64,000 bases of DNA, taken from assembly GCF_030406775.1 (NCBI RefSeq), contig NZ_CP129119.1, forward strand, positions 2,018,001 through 2,082,000, in the 5' to 3' direction. The translations under genes and the position numbers were made by a program. This DNA is from Sporosarcina trichiuri (GTDB lineage Bacteria > Bacillota > Bacilli > Bacillales_A > Planococcaceae). The number at the start of each line of letters is the position of its first letter. Within the stretch, counting starts at the first letter, position 1. Shown piece after piece: positions 33,688 through 42,945 of the stretch. The notes beneath the pieces are model-generated. The model did not search any database and was not told the DNA's origin. It was given only the letters and a program-made list of their open reading frames with translations.

Positions 33688-36428
33688 ATCCAGCCAATCC
33701 GCTCGTCCGCACGCTGCATCTGACAGTCCAGCCGACGGACCGCGAAAATTTCGCCGTGGCAGCTGCCGATGATTATGGCACAGCACTTCCTGCTGATCGT
33801 CTTGTGTCATTCCTCTTCTTCAATGATGAATCAACACTCTTCGGTCTGTCGGTGCCGGTCGAGGAAAACTCCGTTATCCTGCGTCCCCACGAATGGGTCC
33901 AGGCGCTCGGCGCAGGACGCCACCCGTTCGTTTCGTATGCCGGCAGCACGGAACACGACGCGGACCAGCTGAAGACTGCAGAAGAGGCGGCTGCGTTATG
34001 GCAGTCCGCGGATCTGTTTTCGTACATCCAGCCCGATGCCGACGAGGTCATCCATCTCGCCGGCGAGGCTGCAGGCCTGTCTGACGGTGCTGCCGGCCTG
34101 CTGAAGCAGGCGGTCATCAGCAAGTTCAAAGCGCTCGGCGTCGGACCCGATTCCGTCACTGCCCTGCTGCCGCATTTGAAGACCTATGGCTGGCCGGGGG
34201 AGGCACGGACCGATCTGCCTGTCCGCTGTGCACTCCGGCTGACGGAACCTGATGCCGACCGGACCGTGGACTGGCTGCTCGAGACGGTCCTGCTGAACGA
34301 GCGCGGTACCCAATGGATACCGGCGAAGTCGAAGCGCAATGCACCGATTGCGGATGCATTGCCTGCCAAATGGAAGACCTATGCGGATGCGCTCGAGGAG
34401 CAGCAGTCCGAAATGATGTCATTCCTCCAGTCCGCGGCTCCTGAAGCGGACGGCAGCTTCCTCCATATGCCGATGAGCGATCCGGAAGTGCGGCTGTTCA
34501 TCCAGCATGATCTGCCGCTGTTCCAGTCGTTCGGGTTCACAGTGCTGCTGCCGGCTTGGCTGAAAACTGTGACGGATACGAAACTGAAGATCCGGACCGA
34601 CGCCGGCATCCAGTCCTACCGATCCGCAGCCGGGCTCGATGAAGTGCTGTCGTTCAATTGGAACTTCTCCCTCGGCGGCCAGATGATCGACCGGGATGCG
34701 TTCCAGCGGATGGTGGACGAAAACCGCGAGTTCATCCGCACGGGGGACGAGTGGTTCCATATCGATCCCGCCTGGCTGAAGCGTATCCGGGAACTGATGG
34801 AACAGGCGGATGAAGGCGAATGGACCGTGAAGGATCTGCTGTTCCAAGAGCTTCCCGAGGAGATCGTGCCAATCGAGGAGGAGATGGAGGAAGAAGATCC
34901 GCTTCTCGCGTTCACCATGCAGCAGTCACTCCGGGAATACGTCGATCAGATCATGGACAAAAAGGGACTGCCGGAGGTTACGATCCCTGCCAGTCTGCAG
35001 ACGGAACTGCGGCCGTACCAGCATGAAGGCTTCAACTGGCTCATGTTCATGCGGAAGAACAAGTTCGGCGCATGCCTCGCGGATGATATGGGGCTCGGCA
35101 AGACAGTGCAGCTCATCAGCTACCTGCTCGCCGTCCACGAACAGGCTGATACAGGGGCTCCGTCGCTCATCATCTGCCCGACGAGCGTACTCGGCAACTG
35201 GCAGAAGGAGCTTGAGAAATTCGCTCCTTCCCTGAAGGCGTCAATCCATTACGGACCGGGCCGCCTGCGGGAAGAGCAGTTCGCGCAATCGATGGAAGCC
35301 GAGCAGCCCGACGTCGTACTGACGACTTACGGGACCGCGACACAGGACAGCGACTTCCTGACAACATTCCCGTTTGCGAGTATCACACTCGATGAAGCAC
35401 AGAACATCAAGAATATGCAGACGAAGCAGTCGCGGGCGATCCGGAAGCTGCAGGGCGGCCACCATATCGCCCTGACCGGAACACCGATCGAAAATCGCCT
35501 GGCGGAACTGTGGGCGATCTTCGACTTCATCCACCGCGGATACTTCGGCAGTTTCCGGCGCTTCACGGATGACTATATCATTCCGATCGAGCGGGATGAT
35601 GATGATCGGACGAAACGCCGGCTGCGGTCGAAGATCCACCCGTTCCTGCTGCGGCGGACGAAGAACGATCCGGACCTGCAGCTGAACCTGCCGAAGAAGC
35701 TCGAACAGAACGAATACGTGCCGCTCACCGCAGAACAGGCGGCGCTGTATGAGAGTTTCATAGAGGAGACGAAGTTCAAGCTCCAGACGCTCTCCGGCTT
35801 CGAACGCAAGGGGCTCATCCTGAAGATGCTGAGCCGTCTGAAGCAGCTGTGCAACCATCCGGCGCTGTTCCTGAAAGAACCGTATACGACGGCAGACCGG
35901 ATGCTCGTGCGTTCCGACAAGCTGGAACGGCTCGTGAAGCTGGCGGCGGAGATCGCCCAGAACGGCGAGCAGTGCCTGATCTTCACCCAGTATATCGGCA
36001 TGGGCCAGCTGATCCGGCAGTGCCTGTCCGACCTGTATGACTTCGATGTACCGTTCCTGACGGGCAGTATGCCGAAAGGGCAGCGGGACGCTCTGGTGGA
36101 GGCATTCCAGAGAGGTGAATTCCCGATATTCATCCTCTCGCTGAAGGCGGGCGGTACGGGGCTGAACCTGACGGCTGCGAACCATGTGCTGCACGCGGAC
36201 CGCTGGTGGAACCCGGCGGTCGAAAACCAGGCGACCGACCGGGCGTACCGGATCGGGCAGGAAAAGTTCGTGCACGTCCATAAGTTCGTGACGATCGGGA
36301 CGATCGAGGAGAAAATAGATAAGATGCTGGAAGAAAAAGCGGCATTATCCGCGGACCTCATCCAGTCGAGCCAGTGGCTGACTGAGCTGTCCGATACGGA
36401 ACTCGATGACCTGCTGACGTTCGGCTGA
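33684..36428 (+). CDS. ywqA: SNF2-family ATP-dependent helicase (YwqA-like)
   Basis: A 914-residue protein with an N-terminal 440-residue region typical of bacterial SNF2 helicases and a two-lobed motor at its C-terminus. Motif I DDMGLGKT is near residue 466, motif II DEAQ near 570, motif III LTGTPIENR near 605, and motif VI NQATDRAYRIGQ near 850. The expected activity is ATP-driven translocation on duplex DNA, with roles in repair or transcription recycling as for RapA-like proteins. Translation is coupled to the SWIM protein gene. Confidence 0.93.
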   Translation: MNPANPLVRTLHLTVQPTDRENFAVAAADDYGTALPADRLVSFLFFNDESTLFGLSVPVEENSVILRPHEWVQALGAGRHPFVSYAGSTEHDADQLKTAEEAAALWQSADLFSYIQPDADEVIHLAGEAAGLSDGAAGLLKQAVISKFKALGVGPDSVTALLPHLKTYGWPGEARTDLPVRCALRLTEPDADRTVDWLLETVLLNERGTQWIPAKSKRNAPIADALPAKWKTYADALEEQQSEMMSFLQSAAPEADGSFLHMPMSDPEVRLFIQHDLPLFQSFGFTVLLPAWLKTVTDTKLKIRTDAGIQSYRSAAGLDEVLSFNWNFSLGGQMIDRDAFQRMVDENREFIRTGDEWFHIDPAWLKRIRELMEQADEGEWTVKDLLFQELPEEIVPIEEEMEEEDPLLAFTMQQSLREYVDQIMDKKGLPEVTIPASLQTELRPYQHEGFNWLMFMRKNKFGACLADDMGLGKTVQLISYLLAVHEQADTGAPSLIICPTSVLGNWQKELEKFAPSLKASIHYGPGRLREEQFAQSMEAEQPDVVLTTYGTATQDSDFLTTFPFASITLDEAQNIKNMQTKQSRAIRKLQGGHHIALTGTPIENRLAELWAIFDFIHRGYFGSFRRFTDDYIIPIERDDDDRTKRRLRSKIHPFLLRRTKNDPDLQLNLPKKLEQNEYVPLTAEQAALYESFIEETKFKLQTLSGFERKGLILKMLSRLKQLCNHPALFLKEPYTTADRMLVRSDKLERLVKLAAEIAQNGEQCLIFTQYIGMGQLIRQCLSDLYDFDVPFLTGSMPKGQRDALVEAFQRGEFPIFILSLKAGGTGLNLTAANHVLHADRWWNPAVENQATDRAYRIGQEKFVHVHKFVTIGTIEEKIDKMLEEKAALSADLIQSSQWLTELSDTELDDLLTFG

Positions 36429-36445
36429 CCCTGCATGGAAACAGA

Positions 36446-36476
36446 CGCAAATCGCTCCGGCGGTTTGCGTTTTTCC
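36446..36476 (+). terminator. intrinsic terminator of the SNF2 gene
   Basis: The stem ACGCAAA / TTTGCGT with inner CG pairs is followed by TTTTTCC, 18 bases after the stop codon. It also lies directly after the end of the opposite small gene. Confidence 0.85.
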
Positions 36477-36478
36477 GT

Positions 36479-36640
36479 CTAGACGCGGGTCAGCCGTTTC
36501 ATATGTATGACACGGAGTGTTTTCGTCCGTTCCAGCTGTTCAAGCTGTTCCATCCGTTCGTTCAAGTTCGCGACCATGCGGATCAGCTGGCCGATCTGCA
36601 GTTCCATCCGATACATGAGCTGCTGCTGTGCGTCCATCAT
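36479..36640 (-). CDS. small coiled-coil-like protein of unknown function
   Basis: A 53-residue protein from the ATG at 36640 or 36637, preceded by AAAAAGGGGGATG. The middle (MELQIGQLIRMVANLNERME followed by QLEQLE) has a heptad pattern and should form a short coiled coil; the end is basic (HMKRLTRV). It is convergent with the SNF2 gene. I do not recognise the family. Confidence 0.55.
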   Translation of the reverse strand: MMDAQQQLMYRMELQIGQLIRMVANLNERMEQLEQLERTKTLRVIHMKRLTRV

Positions 36641-36784
36641 TCCATCCCCCTTTTTTTCATCAGCAGCGCCGCAGTGGAGCGGGAAGCGGTCTCCCGCCGG
36701 CTGCGGCCGCCCTGCTGATACTATGGCGTTCAGTCGTCTCCTCGTTATAGCTAACATGTACATGCACCGCTGCAGGTCTGCCTG

Positions 36785-36885
36785 AGATGGATCCGCCTGC
36801 AGGCGGCGTACGCCGGGATGCTCCCCCGAATATCCCGGCCGTTTGGTACTCCCCTCTGTCCGGCAGGTCTTTCAGCCGGACAGGT
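36785..36885 (-). other. stretch of consecutive hairpins, possible structured RNA
   Basis: The 330-bp gap between the small gene and ssb holds no convincing ORF but three stable inverted repeats in 100 bp: CCGCCTGCAGGCGG (36793-36806), GCCGGGAT/ATCCCGGC (36812-36839, 12-base loop) and CTGTCCGGC/GCCGGACAG (36856-36883, 10-base loop). There is no T-run, so simple termination is unlikely. It could be the 3' region of the ssb transcript or the leader of the small gene. Confidence 0.4.
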
Positions 36886-36970
36886 TAAGCGGTTCCTCCA
36901 CCCGGATCGGCGCCCGGTGCTGTCCCTCCTTCCTGTCTGCACGTTTCTGCGCCTATGTATGTCCGCAGGC

Positions 36971-37417
36971 TCAGTAAATCGGCAGTGCCTCGGATTCCGG
37001 CTTGGACGGCGGCAGCTCGAAGTGCGCTGATGCCGCTTCGCGTTCCGTCTCGGCGGACGGGCTGCCCGCCGCGGCAGACTGATGATCCGCTGATGCCGGT
37101 TTCTTCGTCTGGATGAATCGCACATCCTCTCCGATGATCTCCGTCACGTAGGCGCGTGTCCGGTCTTGCCGCTCATACGTCCGTGTCTGGATGCGCCCGC
37201 TGATACCGATAAGCGATCCTTTACCGCAGTGCCTGGCCGTGCTCTCCGCAGTCTTGCCCCAGATCGAGCAAAGGATGAAGTCGGCATCGATCTCTCCCTG
37301 CTGGTTCTTGAAGCTCCTGTTCACAGCCAGCGTGAAGCTGGCCTGCGCTCTCCGATCCCCGACCATGCGGAGTTCCGGATCTTTTGTGAGCCGTCCCACG
37401 AGTGCTACGTGATTCAC
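36971..37417 (-). CDS. ssbB: single-stranded DNA-binding protein (SsbB-like)
   Basis: A 148-residue protein that begins with GTG at 37417 after GGAGGGGAAC. The OB-fold covers about 1-105 (MNHVALVGRLTKDPEL, FTLAVNRSF, GRIQTRTYERQD). The tail is Ala/Ser/Glu-rich and ends in SEALPIY instead of the usual acidic tip with DDLPF, so partner binding may differ. The neighbour ywpF on the other strand recalls the B. subtilis ywpH(ssbB)-ywpF locus, where SsbB serves in natural transformation. No second SSB gene is visible in this window. Confidence 0.88.
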   Translation of the reverse strand: MNHVALVGRLTKDPELRMVGDRRAQASFTLAVNRSFKNQQGEIDADFILCSIWGKTAESTARHCGKGSLIGISGRIQTRTYERQDRTRAYVTEIIGEDVRFIQTKKPASADHQSAAAGSPSAETEREAASAHFELPPSKPESEALPIY

Positions 37418-37621
37418 CTGTTCCCCTCCTCTCTTTTAAGCTGCCTTGACTATACGATGTTCCGTTTTTCTGCACAACTAGGCATTTCGGGGATTTGATG
37501 GTCTTTTTCAGGTCAAACTTGAAGTTTGGCATGCCCGATTCCAGACGATACGACAAATTTCATGGCTGGCAGGAGGTTTGGCAATTGTCTCGTTTCCATG
37601 ATAATTCGGCTTTGACCATTT

Positions 37622-37652
37622 TTGAAAAAGTTTATTTCCGCTATGGTATACT
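37622..37652 (+). promoter_or_regulatory. possible promoter of ywpF
   Basis: TTGAAA, a 19-base spacer and TATACT lie 26 bases upstream of the start codon. The spacer is longer than ideal. Confidence 0.4.
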
Positions 37653-37678
37653 GGGTGGAAAAGGGGGCTGCAGAGGGG

Positions 37679-38107
37679 ATGAAAACATTCAAAATGATAT
37701 CGTTCAACTTTCTCGCGGACGACCAGGCAGAAGAGCTGCCGCTGCTTGACGGCATCATCATCAATCAGGAAAACAGCCATCGGATGTGGATACTGGAACT
37801 GTTCCTGGACGCTTCGCTCAAGGAGCGGTTCGAGAAACTGCAGACCAACGAGGAATTGCTCGAAGCAAAAGTGGTTATTTCCTATCCCGAGAACGAACCG
37901 GCTGCATTCCTGCTGGCGATCGATACTGTCCAGCAGATCGGAGACAGGCTGTCCGTATTGCTGAAGGGACGGCTGAAGCGGCAGCGGAGCGAGTATGCAG
38001 AACAGCTGCTGGGTGAACTGATGGAGAGCGGGCTGGAGGGACCGGAGCTGCTGGAGCGGTTCGAGCATGACATGCGGTCGCGTCCGCGTCTGAAGAAGAA
38101 GACCTAA
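37679..38107 (+). CDS. ywpF: YwpF-like protein
   Basis: A 142-residue protein from the ATG at 37679 (MKTFKMISFNFL); the longer frame upstream has no ribosome site of its own. The start and the phrase LPLLDGIIINQENSHRMWIL match the YwpF family of Bacillales. No membrane or signal segment is present, and the end is basic (RSRPRLKKKT). Function is unknown. It is divergent from ssb, as in relatives. Confidence 0.75.
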   Translation: MKTFKMISFNFLADDQAEELPLLDGIIINQENSHRMWILELFLDASLKERFEKLQTNEELLEAKVVISYPENEPAAFLLAIDTVQQIGDRLSVLLKGRLKRQRSEYAEQLLGELMESGLEGPELLERFEHDMRSRPRLKKKT

Positions 38108-38117
38108 TACATGGAAG

Positions 38118-38169
38118 AAGGGCTGTCCGGGCAGATCAGTGATCTGTTGTGCCGGACAGCCCTTTTTTG
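38118..38169 (+). terminator. intrinsic terminator of ywpF
   Basis: A long stem GGGCTGTCCGG(GCA) / (TGC)CGGACAGCCC is followed by TTTTTTG. Confidence 0.9.
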
Positions 38170-38204
38170 TATCCGCATTCCAAATAAGTGCGTCGTGCCG
38201 CTCC

Positions 38205-38594
38205 TTATTTCATGCCGTTCTTGTCGTCTTTCTTCGGGGAGCCGCCGTTGTTTCCGGTGCCCGCCGTGTTGTCGCCGTCCTCCGTACTGTTCGCGCCCCA
38301 GTCATCGCCTTCTGCGTTGCCGTTGCCTTTAAGCGTACCATCGCCGTCCATCCCGCCATTGTTGAGCAGGTTGTCGTCACCGTTTTCCGGACGTGCCTCT
38401 TCCACGCCATCCAGATTCGGGCCAGCTGTACCGTCCGGATTGTCCGCATCCATTTCCGGCGTCCAGTCGTCCGTCCGGCGGTCCAGGTCTTCCATCGGTG
38501 TTTCGTCATTGTCCGGCATTGCATCGTTGTCATTGTTGCCGCACGCCGTCAGCAGGAACCCCGCTGCCGCCAGCGGTATCGCTTTTTTCCACAT
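38205..38594 (-). CDS. acidic, asparagine-rich lipoprotein of unknown function
   Basis: A 129-residue protein from the ATG at 38594 (GGAGGGAAC upstream). The signal MWKKAIPLAAAGFLLTACG carries a lipobox LTAC, so a lipid anchor on the cysteine is expected. The remainder is low-complexity and rich in Asp, Asn, Gly and Glu, without a domain. Such tails are probably unstructured. No function can be assigned. Confidence 0.7.
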   Translation of the reverse strand: MWKKAIPLAAAGFLLTACGNNDNDAMPDNDETPMEDLDRRTDDWTPEMDADNPDGTAGPNLDGVEEARPENGDDNLLNNGGMDGDGTLKGNGNAEGDDWGANSTEDGDNTAGTGNNGGSPKKDDKNGMK

Positions 38595-38666
38595 AAAAAG
38601 TTCCCTCCTCTCCATTCAGCCATCTGTCATAGCTTGGCCTGGAAAAGGGGAACTATCCGTGATTTC

Positions 38667-39053
38667 TTATGCGTCCACCCGTTTTTTCAATTCTGACTCC
38701 ACGTAGGCCGCTTCCGCTTTGCACTCGTAGAAGTACTGCGTCTCCAGCTTTTCCTGCATTTGCTGGATGGAGGCGATCTGTTCTTCGGATGGCGGTTCGC
38801 TGAGCACTTTCCGGATCACTTCGTTGATACGCGTTGCGATGTCTTCATGGAATTCCGCCGACAGTTTGACGTCATCCGGTATCTTTTCATACCACAGTGC
38901 TTTTTTCGTGATGTACTCGCTCCACCGTTTCATGAAATCATTCATGTCATACCGGTCGGGATCCCATCCGATTTCTGCCATGTATTGTTCAAAGGTCTGT
39001 GTGATCGACCTCGTGATGCTGCTCTTCAGGTTGGGTGAAAGACTTTTGAACAT
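38667..39053 (-). CDS. conserved-looking protein of unknown function
   Basis: A 128-residue soluble, helix-rich protein from the ATG at 39053 (GGGAGGT upstream). It has motifs such as EIGWDPDRYDMNDFMKRWSE and ELETQYFYECKAEAAYVE-like helices at the end, without signal or membrane segments. I do not recognise the family. It lies between fabZ and the lipoprotein gene on the same strand. Confidence 0.6.
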   Translation of the reverse strand: MFKSLSPNLKSSITRSITQTFEQYMAEIGWDPDRYDMNDFMKRWSEYITKKALWYEKIPDDVKLSAEFHEDIATRINEVIRKVLSEPPSEEQIASIQQMQEKLETQYFYECKAEAAYVESELKKRVDA

Positions 39054-39199
39054 TCTCGTTTCGTACCTCCCACAGTGTACATATGCCGCTTGCGGCATGT
39101 CTGATCAGCTTGCTGTGCAGCTCTTGCACAGGCCGATTTCCGTACTGCATTACTTGAAATTTTATCGGATACTGGAATCGGTTGCAACTTTTAACCGGT

Positions 39200-39634
39200 T
39201 CAGTCCTCTTTTGCCCCGAGTGCGAATGTGATATCCGCCTCGCAGGCGACTTCACCTTCCACAGTTGCCACCGCATGCCCTTTGCCGATCGATCCGCGCA
39301 TCCGTGTGATTTCCACTTTCAGATGCAGCACGTCCCCCGGCACGACCTGGCGCTTGAAACGGCAGTTGTCGATGCCCGCGAAGAATGCCAGACGGCCTTT
39401 GTTCTCTTCCTTCTGCAGGATCGCGACCGCACCGACCTGGGCCAGCGCTTCGACGATCAGGACACCCGGCATGACGGGATATCCAGGAAAGTGGCCGTTG
39501 AAATAGTCTTCATTGACACTTACGTTCTTGAATCCTTCCGCCCGTACGCCCGCTTCGACTTCGAGGATGCGGTCGACGAGCAGGAATGGGTAGCGGTGCG
39601 GGATGATAGCCTGGATCTGTTCAGCTGTCAGCAT
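39200..39634 (-). CDS. fabZ: 3-hydroxyacyl-[acyl-carrier-protein] dehydratase FabZ
   Basis: A 144-residue enzyme of fatty acid synthesis that dehydrates 3-hydroxyacyl-ACP to trans-2-enoyl-ACP. The hot-dog fold active site is clear: His48 in [12 protein letters not shown] and Glu62 in [18 protein letters not shown] near the start is also typical. Length is normal. The order fabZ, (epuA), flhP, flhO, mbl, spoIIID is similar to the B. subtilis ywpB-flhP-flhO-mbl-spoIIID region. Confidence 0.95.
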   Translation of the reverse strand: MLTAEQIQAIIPHRYPFLLVDRILEVEAGVRAEGFKNVSVNEDYFNGHFPGYPVMPGVLIVEALAQVGAVAILQKEENKGRLAFFAGIDNCRFKRQVVPGDVLHLKVEITRMRGSIGKGHAVATVEGEVACEADITFALGAKED

Positions 39635-39656
39635 GGAATTCCCCCTTTGGCGTATA

Positions 39657-40103
39657 CTATTCTTTCCCGTTCATGATATCGAAAATGTGCGTCCATGTCT
39701 CTTTTTGGAAGACATCACCGGCCGGACCGTCCCCGAGGATGCTGTAGCCGATCATCGCGCCGGCAATGACTGCCACAGCTAATAACAAAATGACGAGCAG
39801 GACACGGACATAGATCGGCAGGATGCGGATCTGCACCCAGCGGACCGGTTTCACATCCGCCGCTTCTTCGTCTGCTTGTGCGTTCGCGGCTGCCGGCCGT
39901 TCGTTCCGTGTTTCAGGAACCGTCTGTCCGGCATACGGCTCTTTGCTCCGTCTGCTGCGCACCGGCTTCTCCTGTTCCGCTGCTGTCTCGGCAACGGTTG
40001 CGGCATGCGCTCTTCTTGCTTCCGTGCGGCTCATGATCGGTTTTTGCGACGATTCTGCCGGTGTTTCTGCCGGTGTGCTTGTGATTCGTTTCTCTTCGGT
40101 CAT
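39657..40103 (-). CDS. epuA: EpuA-type membrane protein
   Basis: A 148-residue protein. The chosen ATG at 40103 has GGGGAG seven bases upstream. A long hydrophilic, charged N-terminus (about 90 residues) precedes one membrane helix ([20 protein letters not shown]) and the short extracellular end [18 protein letters not shown]. That end is the signature of the EpuA family, often annotated as 'RNA polymerase subunit beta' in databases because of its genomic context. It is unrelated to the polymerase core. Function is unknown. Confidence 0.75.
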   Translation of the reverse strand: MTEEKRITSTPAETPAESSQKPIMSRTEARRAHAATVAETAAEQEKPVRSRRSKEPYAGQTVPETRNERPAAANAQADEEAADVKPVRWVQIRILPIYVRVLLVILLLAVAVIAGAMIGYSILGDGPAGDVFQKETWTHIFDIMNGKE

Positions 40104-40123
40104 ATCAATGCTCCCCACTTCGC

Positions 40124-40945
40124 TCACCGGATGTTGTTGACCAGGCCGAGCATCTGATCAGCGATGGAGACCGTACGTGAGTTGAATTGATACGATCGCT
40201 GGACGTTGATGAGGTCTGTCATTTCTTTTTGATAGTCCACGTTGGAACCTTCGAGCGCCCCCTGCCGGATGGCAATCTCCGATTCCGCAGCTCCAGTAAG
40301 TTCTGTTAAAATATCCGCTTCCGTGACGCCGAGTTCATCCAGATTGTCCGGCACTTTGAAATGTGTCGACGACAGCCGCGTCATCAGGTTCGGCCGCTCC
40401 ATGCGTGTGATGCCCAGGGTGACCGTCTGTTCCGTGCCGTCCGCCCGTCTTGCCGTCAGCACACCGCCGTCCCGCAATTCGAAGTCAGCAACCGTTCCGG
40501 TGAAGGAGATCGGTCTGCCGGCACTGTCCGCGACTGCATTGCCTTCCCCGTCGACGAGCGCCATCCGGTTCCCGTCAGGCGACAGGTAGAAGTTCCCCTG
40601 GCGCGTGTAGACGGTCTCCCCTCCTGCGAGTACATTGAAATACTGTTTCGGCTCCGTCAGCGCAAAGTCGAGATTCCGGTCCGTCGGCTGAAGAGTGCCG
40701 ACTTTCCAGTTCATCTGCGTCTGGGCAAGCATCGCACCGACACCATAGCGGATGCCTGCAGGCGTTTCGCGCGGTGCCTTGTCCGCCTTGTCATTATTGA
40801 ACTGCTGGTAGAGCATCTCCTGGAAGCTCGCCTGGTTCGCCTTATAGCCGTGTGTCGTCAGGTTGGACAGGTTATTGCCGATCATATCGATATTGTTCTG
40901 CAGCTGGTTCATGGTGTTGACAGCTGTTGTCATCGTTCGGATCAT
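40124..40945 (-). CDS. flhP: flagellar hook-basal body protein FlhP (rod-type)
   Basis: A 273-residue member of the FlgF/FlgG rod family. The N-terminal motif NNIDMIGNNLSNLTTHGYKA and the C-terminal helix with MTDLINVQRSYQFNSRTVSI, which coil together in the rod, are intact. It follows flhO by 36 bases and the pair sits downstream of mbl, exactly as in B. subtilis, where FlhO and FlhP are the distal rod parts. The ATG has AAAGGAG upstream. Confidence 0.92.
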   Translation of the reverse strand: MIRTMTTAVNTMNQLQNNIDMIGNNLSNLTTHGYKANQASFQEMLYQQFNNDKADKAPRETPAGIRYGVGAMLAQTQMNWKVGTLQPTDRNLDFALTEPKQYFNVLAGGETVYTRQGNFYLSPDGNRMALVDGEGNAVADSAGRPISFTGTVADFELRDGGVLTARRADGTEQTVTLGITRMERPNLMTRLSSTHFKVPDNLDELGVTEADILTELTGAAESEIAIRQGALEGSNVDYQKEMTDLINVQRSYQFNSRTVSIADQMLGLVNNIR

Positions 40946-40981
40946 CTCGGTTGACTCCTTTCACTCATGCAGCGGACGCGG

Positions 40982-41821
40982 TCAGCCATTGACCCGGCCC
41001 ACTTCGGACACCGTTTTTTCCATGCTGCGGTCATACGCCTGAAGCACTTTCTGGTTCGCTTCGAACGCGCGGTAGGCCGTCATCATATCCGTCATCGTGC
41101 GGGCGGCATCGACATTCGACTGTTCGACGAACCCCTGCTGGAACGAATAGGTGACGCCGTCTGTATCTGCTGCGTCCGGCAGGTCCTCTGATGCATAGAA
41201 CAGACCGTTATCACGCTTTGCGAGCGTCTCCGGCTGTGCGGCGAACCCGATGCCGAGACGGATGCCCTGTCCGGCGCCGCCATAGGAGATGACGCCTTCA
41301 GGCGAAACATCGAAGTCATCGTCCGGCAGCTGGATACGCTGACCGCGGTCATCGAGTACGTAGTTTCCGGAAGCATTCGTCAGGTAGCCTTCCGCGTTGA
41401 GGGCAAAGTTCCCGTTTTTCGTGTAGGCCCGTTCCCCACCCGGCCCTTCGAGTGTGTAGAATACGGCGCCCGGACGTCCTGTTTCTTCATCGACAGGCAG
41501 TGAGCCGTCGATGAGGGCGATATCCGTCGTCAGTTCCGTTTCGCGGAGCTGGCCCTGCATGAACAGCGGGGCTGTCTCCTGCATGTACGTCCCGGTGGAC
41601 AGCTGACCGACCGGGCGCAGCCCTTTCATCTGAAACCGGTTCTCGACCGGGATCTTCGCCGTCTCGAGGCTGGACAGAAGCATTTCCGGGAATGACCGGA
41701 TGGATGACTGCTCGGCCTTGAATCCGGGGGTATTGGCGTTCGCCATATTATTTGAAAGCATTTCGGTTCTGCGCTGCTGTGCAATCATGCCGGAACCGGC
41801 TGTATAGAATCCACGGAACAT
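40982..41821 (-). CDS. flhO: flagellar hook-basal body protein FlhO (rod-type)
   Basis: A 279-residue protein starting at the ATG at 41821 (AAAGGAGG upstream): MFRGFYTAGSGMIAQQRR, then EMLSNNMANANTPGFKAEQ, the canonical rod/hook N-terminus. The C-terminal helix VDAARTMTDMMTAYRAFEAN completes the fold. It forms the flagellar rod with FlhP. Confidence 0.92.
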   Translation of the reverse strand: MFRGFYTAGSGMIAQQRRTEMLSNNMANANTPGFKAEQSSIRSFPEMLLSSLETAKIPVENRFQMKGLRPVGQLSTGTYMQETAPLFMQGQLRETELTTDIALIDGSLPVDEETGRPGAVFYTLEGPGGERAYTKNGNFALNAEGYLTNASGNYVLDDRGQRIQLPDDDFDVSPEGVISYGGAGQGIRLGIGFAAQPETLAKRDNGLFYASEDLPDAADTDGVTYSFQQGFVEQSNVDAARTMTDMMTAYRAFEANQKVLQAYDRSMEKTVSEVGRVNG

Positions 41822-41872
41822 CCGCTCCGCCTCCTTTGTGCTGTGATGCAAATGGTCCAGTGGCTGCTGTCT

Positions 41873-42868
41873 TCAAGATTTCCTGCGTTTTTTATCCAGG
41901 CTGTCGAGCATGATGCCTGTCCCTTTCGCCACACAGGCAAGCGGATCCTCTGCTGTGAATACCGGTACTTTGAGCTCTTCTGCAAGCAGCTGATCGAGTC
42001 CGCGGAGCAGTGCGCCGCCCCCTGTAAGGATGATGCCGCGGTCGATGATGTCCGCGGACAGTTCCGGCGGTGTCTTCTCGAGCACGTTCTTCGCGGTGTG
42101 GAGGATCCAGGCGACCGATTCCTCCATCGCATCGCTGACCTCCTTCGACGTGATGGTCACTGTGCGCGGAAGTCCGGAGACAAGATCGCGCCCGCGGATG
42201 GCCAGCTCTTTTTCTTCGCCGCCCGGGAACAGCGACGTGACGGCGATTTTGACGTCTTCAGCGGTGCGTTCCCCGATCAGCAATTTATGGTTTTTCTTGA
42301 TGGATTGGATGATATCGTTATCGAACGTATTGCCGGCGATCTTGATGGATGCGGAGGTGACGATATCCCCCATGGAGAGCACTGCGACGTCCGTCGTCCC
42401 GCCGCCGATGTCGATGACCATGTTGCCGCTCGGCTGGTAGATATCCATGCCGGCGCCGATTGCTGCGACTTTCGGTTCAGCTTCCAGGAACACCTGGCGG
42501 CCACCCGATTTCTGGACGGCTTCCTTGATGGCCTTCTGTTCGACGCTTGTGACATCGGTCGGGCAGCAGATCAGGATGCGGGGCTTCGAGAACCAGCCTT
42601 TCACCTTCAGCCGGTCGATGAACCCTTTCAACATCGCTTCGGTGCTGTCGAAATCAGCGATGACACCGTCTTTCAAGGGACGCATGACCTGGATATTACC
42701 GGGGGTGCGGCCGATCATCAGGTGCGCTTCCTCCCCGACCGCCACCATGCTTTTCGCTGCAGGATCGACTGCGACCACGGATGGTTCGTTCAGTTCGATC
42801 CCTTTTCCTTTCACATGTATCAGTACATTGGATGTACCCAGGTCAATGCCGATATCTTTCGCAAACAT
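41873..42868 (-). CDS. mbl: actin-like rod-shape protein Mbl
   Basis: A 331-residue MreB/Mbl family ATPase: phosphate-1 motif GIDLGTSNVLIH at residue 8, phosphate-2 MVIDIGGGTTDVAV near 157, adenosine motif ILTGGGALLRG near 290. It polymerises under the membrane and guides wall synthesis along the cell cylinder. Location next to spoIIID and before flhO/flhP identifies it as Mbl rather than MreB or MreBH. Confidence 0.93.
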   Translation of the reverse strand: MFAKDIGIDLGTSNVLIHVKGKGIELNEPSVVAVDPAAKSMVAVGEEAHLMIGRTPGNIQVMRPLKDGVIADFDSTEAMLKGFIDRLKVKGWFSKPRILICCPTDVTSVEQKAIKEAVQKSGGRQVFLEAEPKVAAIGAGMDIYQPSGNMVIDIGGGTTDVAVLSMGDIVTSASIKIAGNTFDNDIIQSIKKNHKLLIGERTAEDVKIAVTSLFPGGEEKELAIRGRDLVSGLPRTVTITSKEVSDAMEESVAWILHTAKNVLEKTPPELSADIIDRGIILTGGGALLRGLDQLLAEELKVPVFTAEDPLACVAKGTGIMLDSLDKKRRKS

Positions 42869-42945
42869 CTCATCCCTGCCCCTTCCGTTCGTCCGGCCGG
42901 TAAATTGGAAATTTACACGTTCTCCTAACTTAACATTTTATCACA

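Noticed and set aside
36751-37125. Minus-strand frame of 124 codons overlapping the end of ssb
   Set aside because: Arg/Ser-rich, no ribosome site, and it crosses the perfect hairpins; ssb in another frame is well supported.
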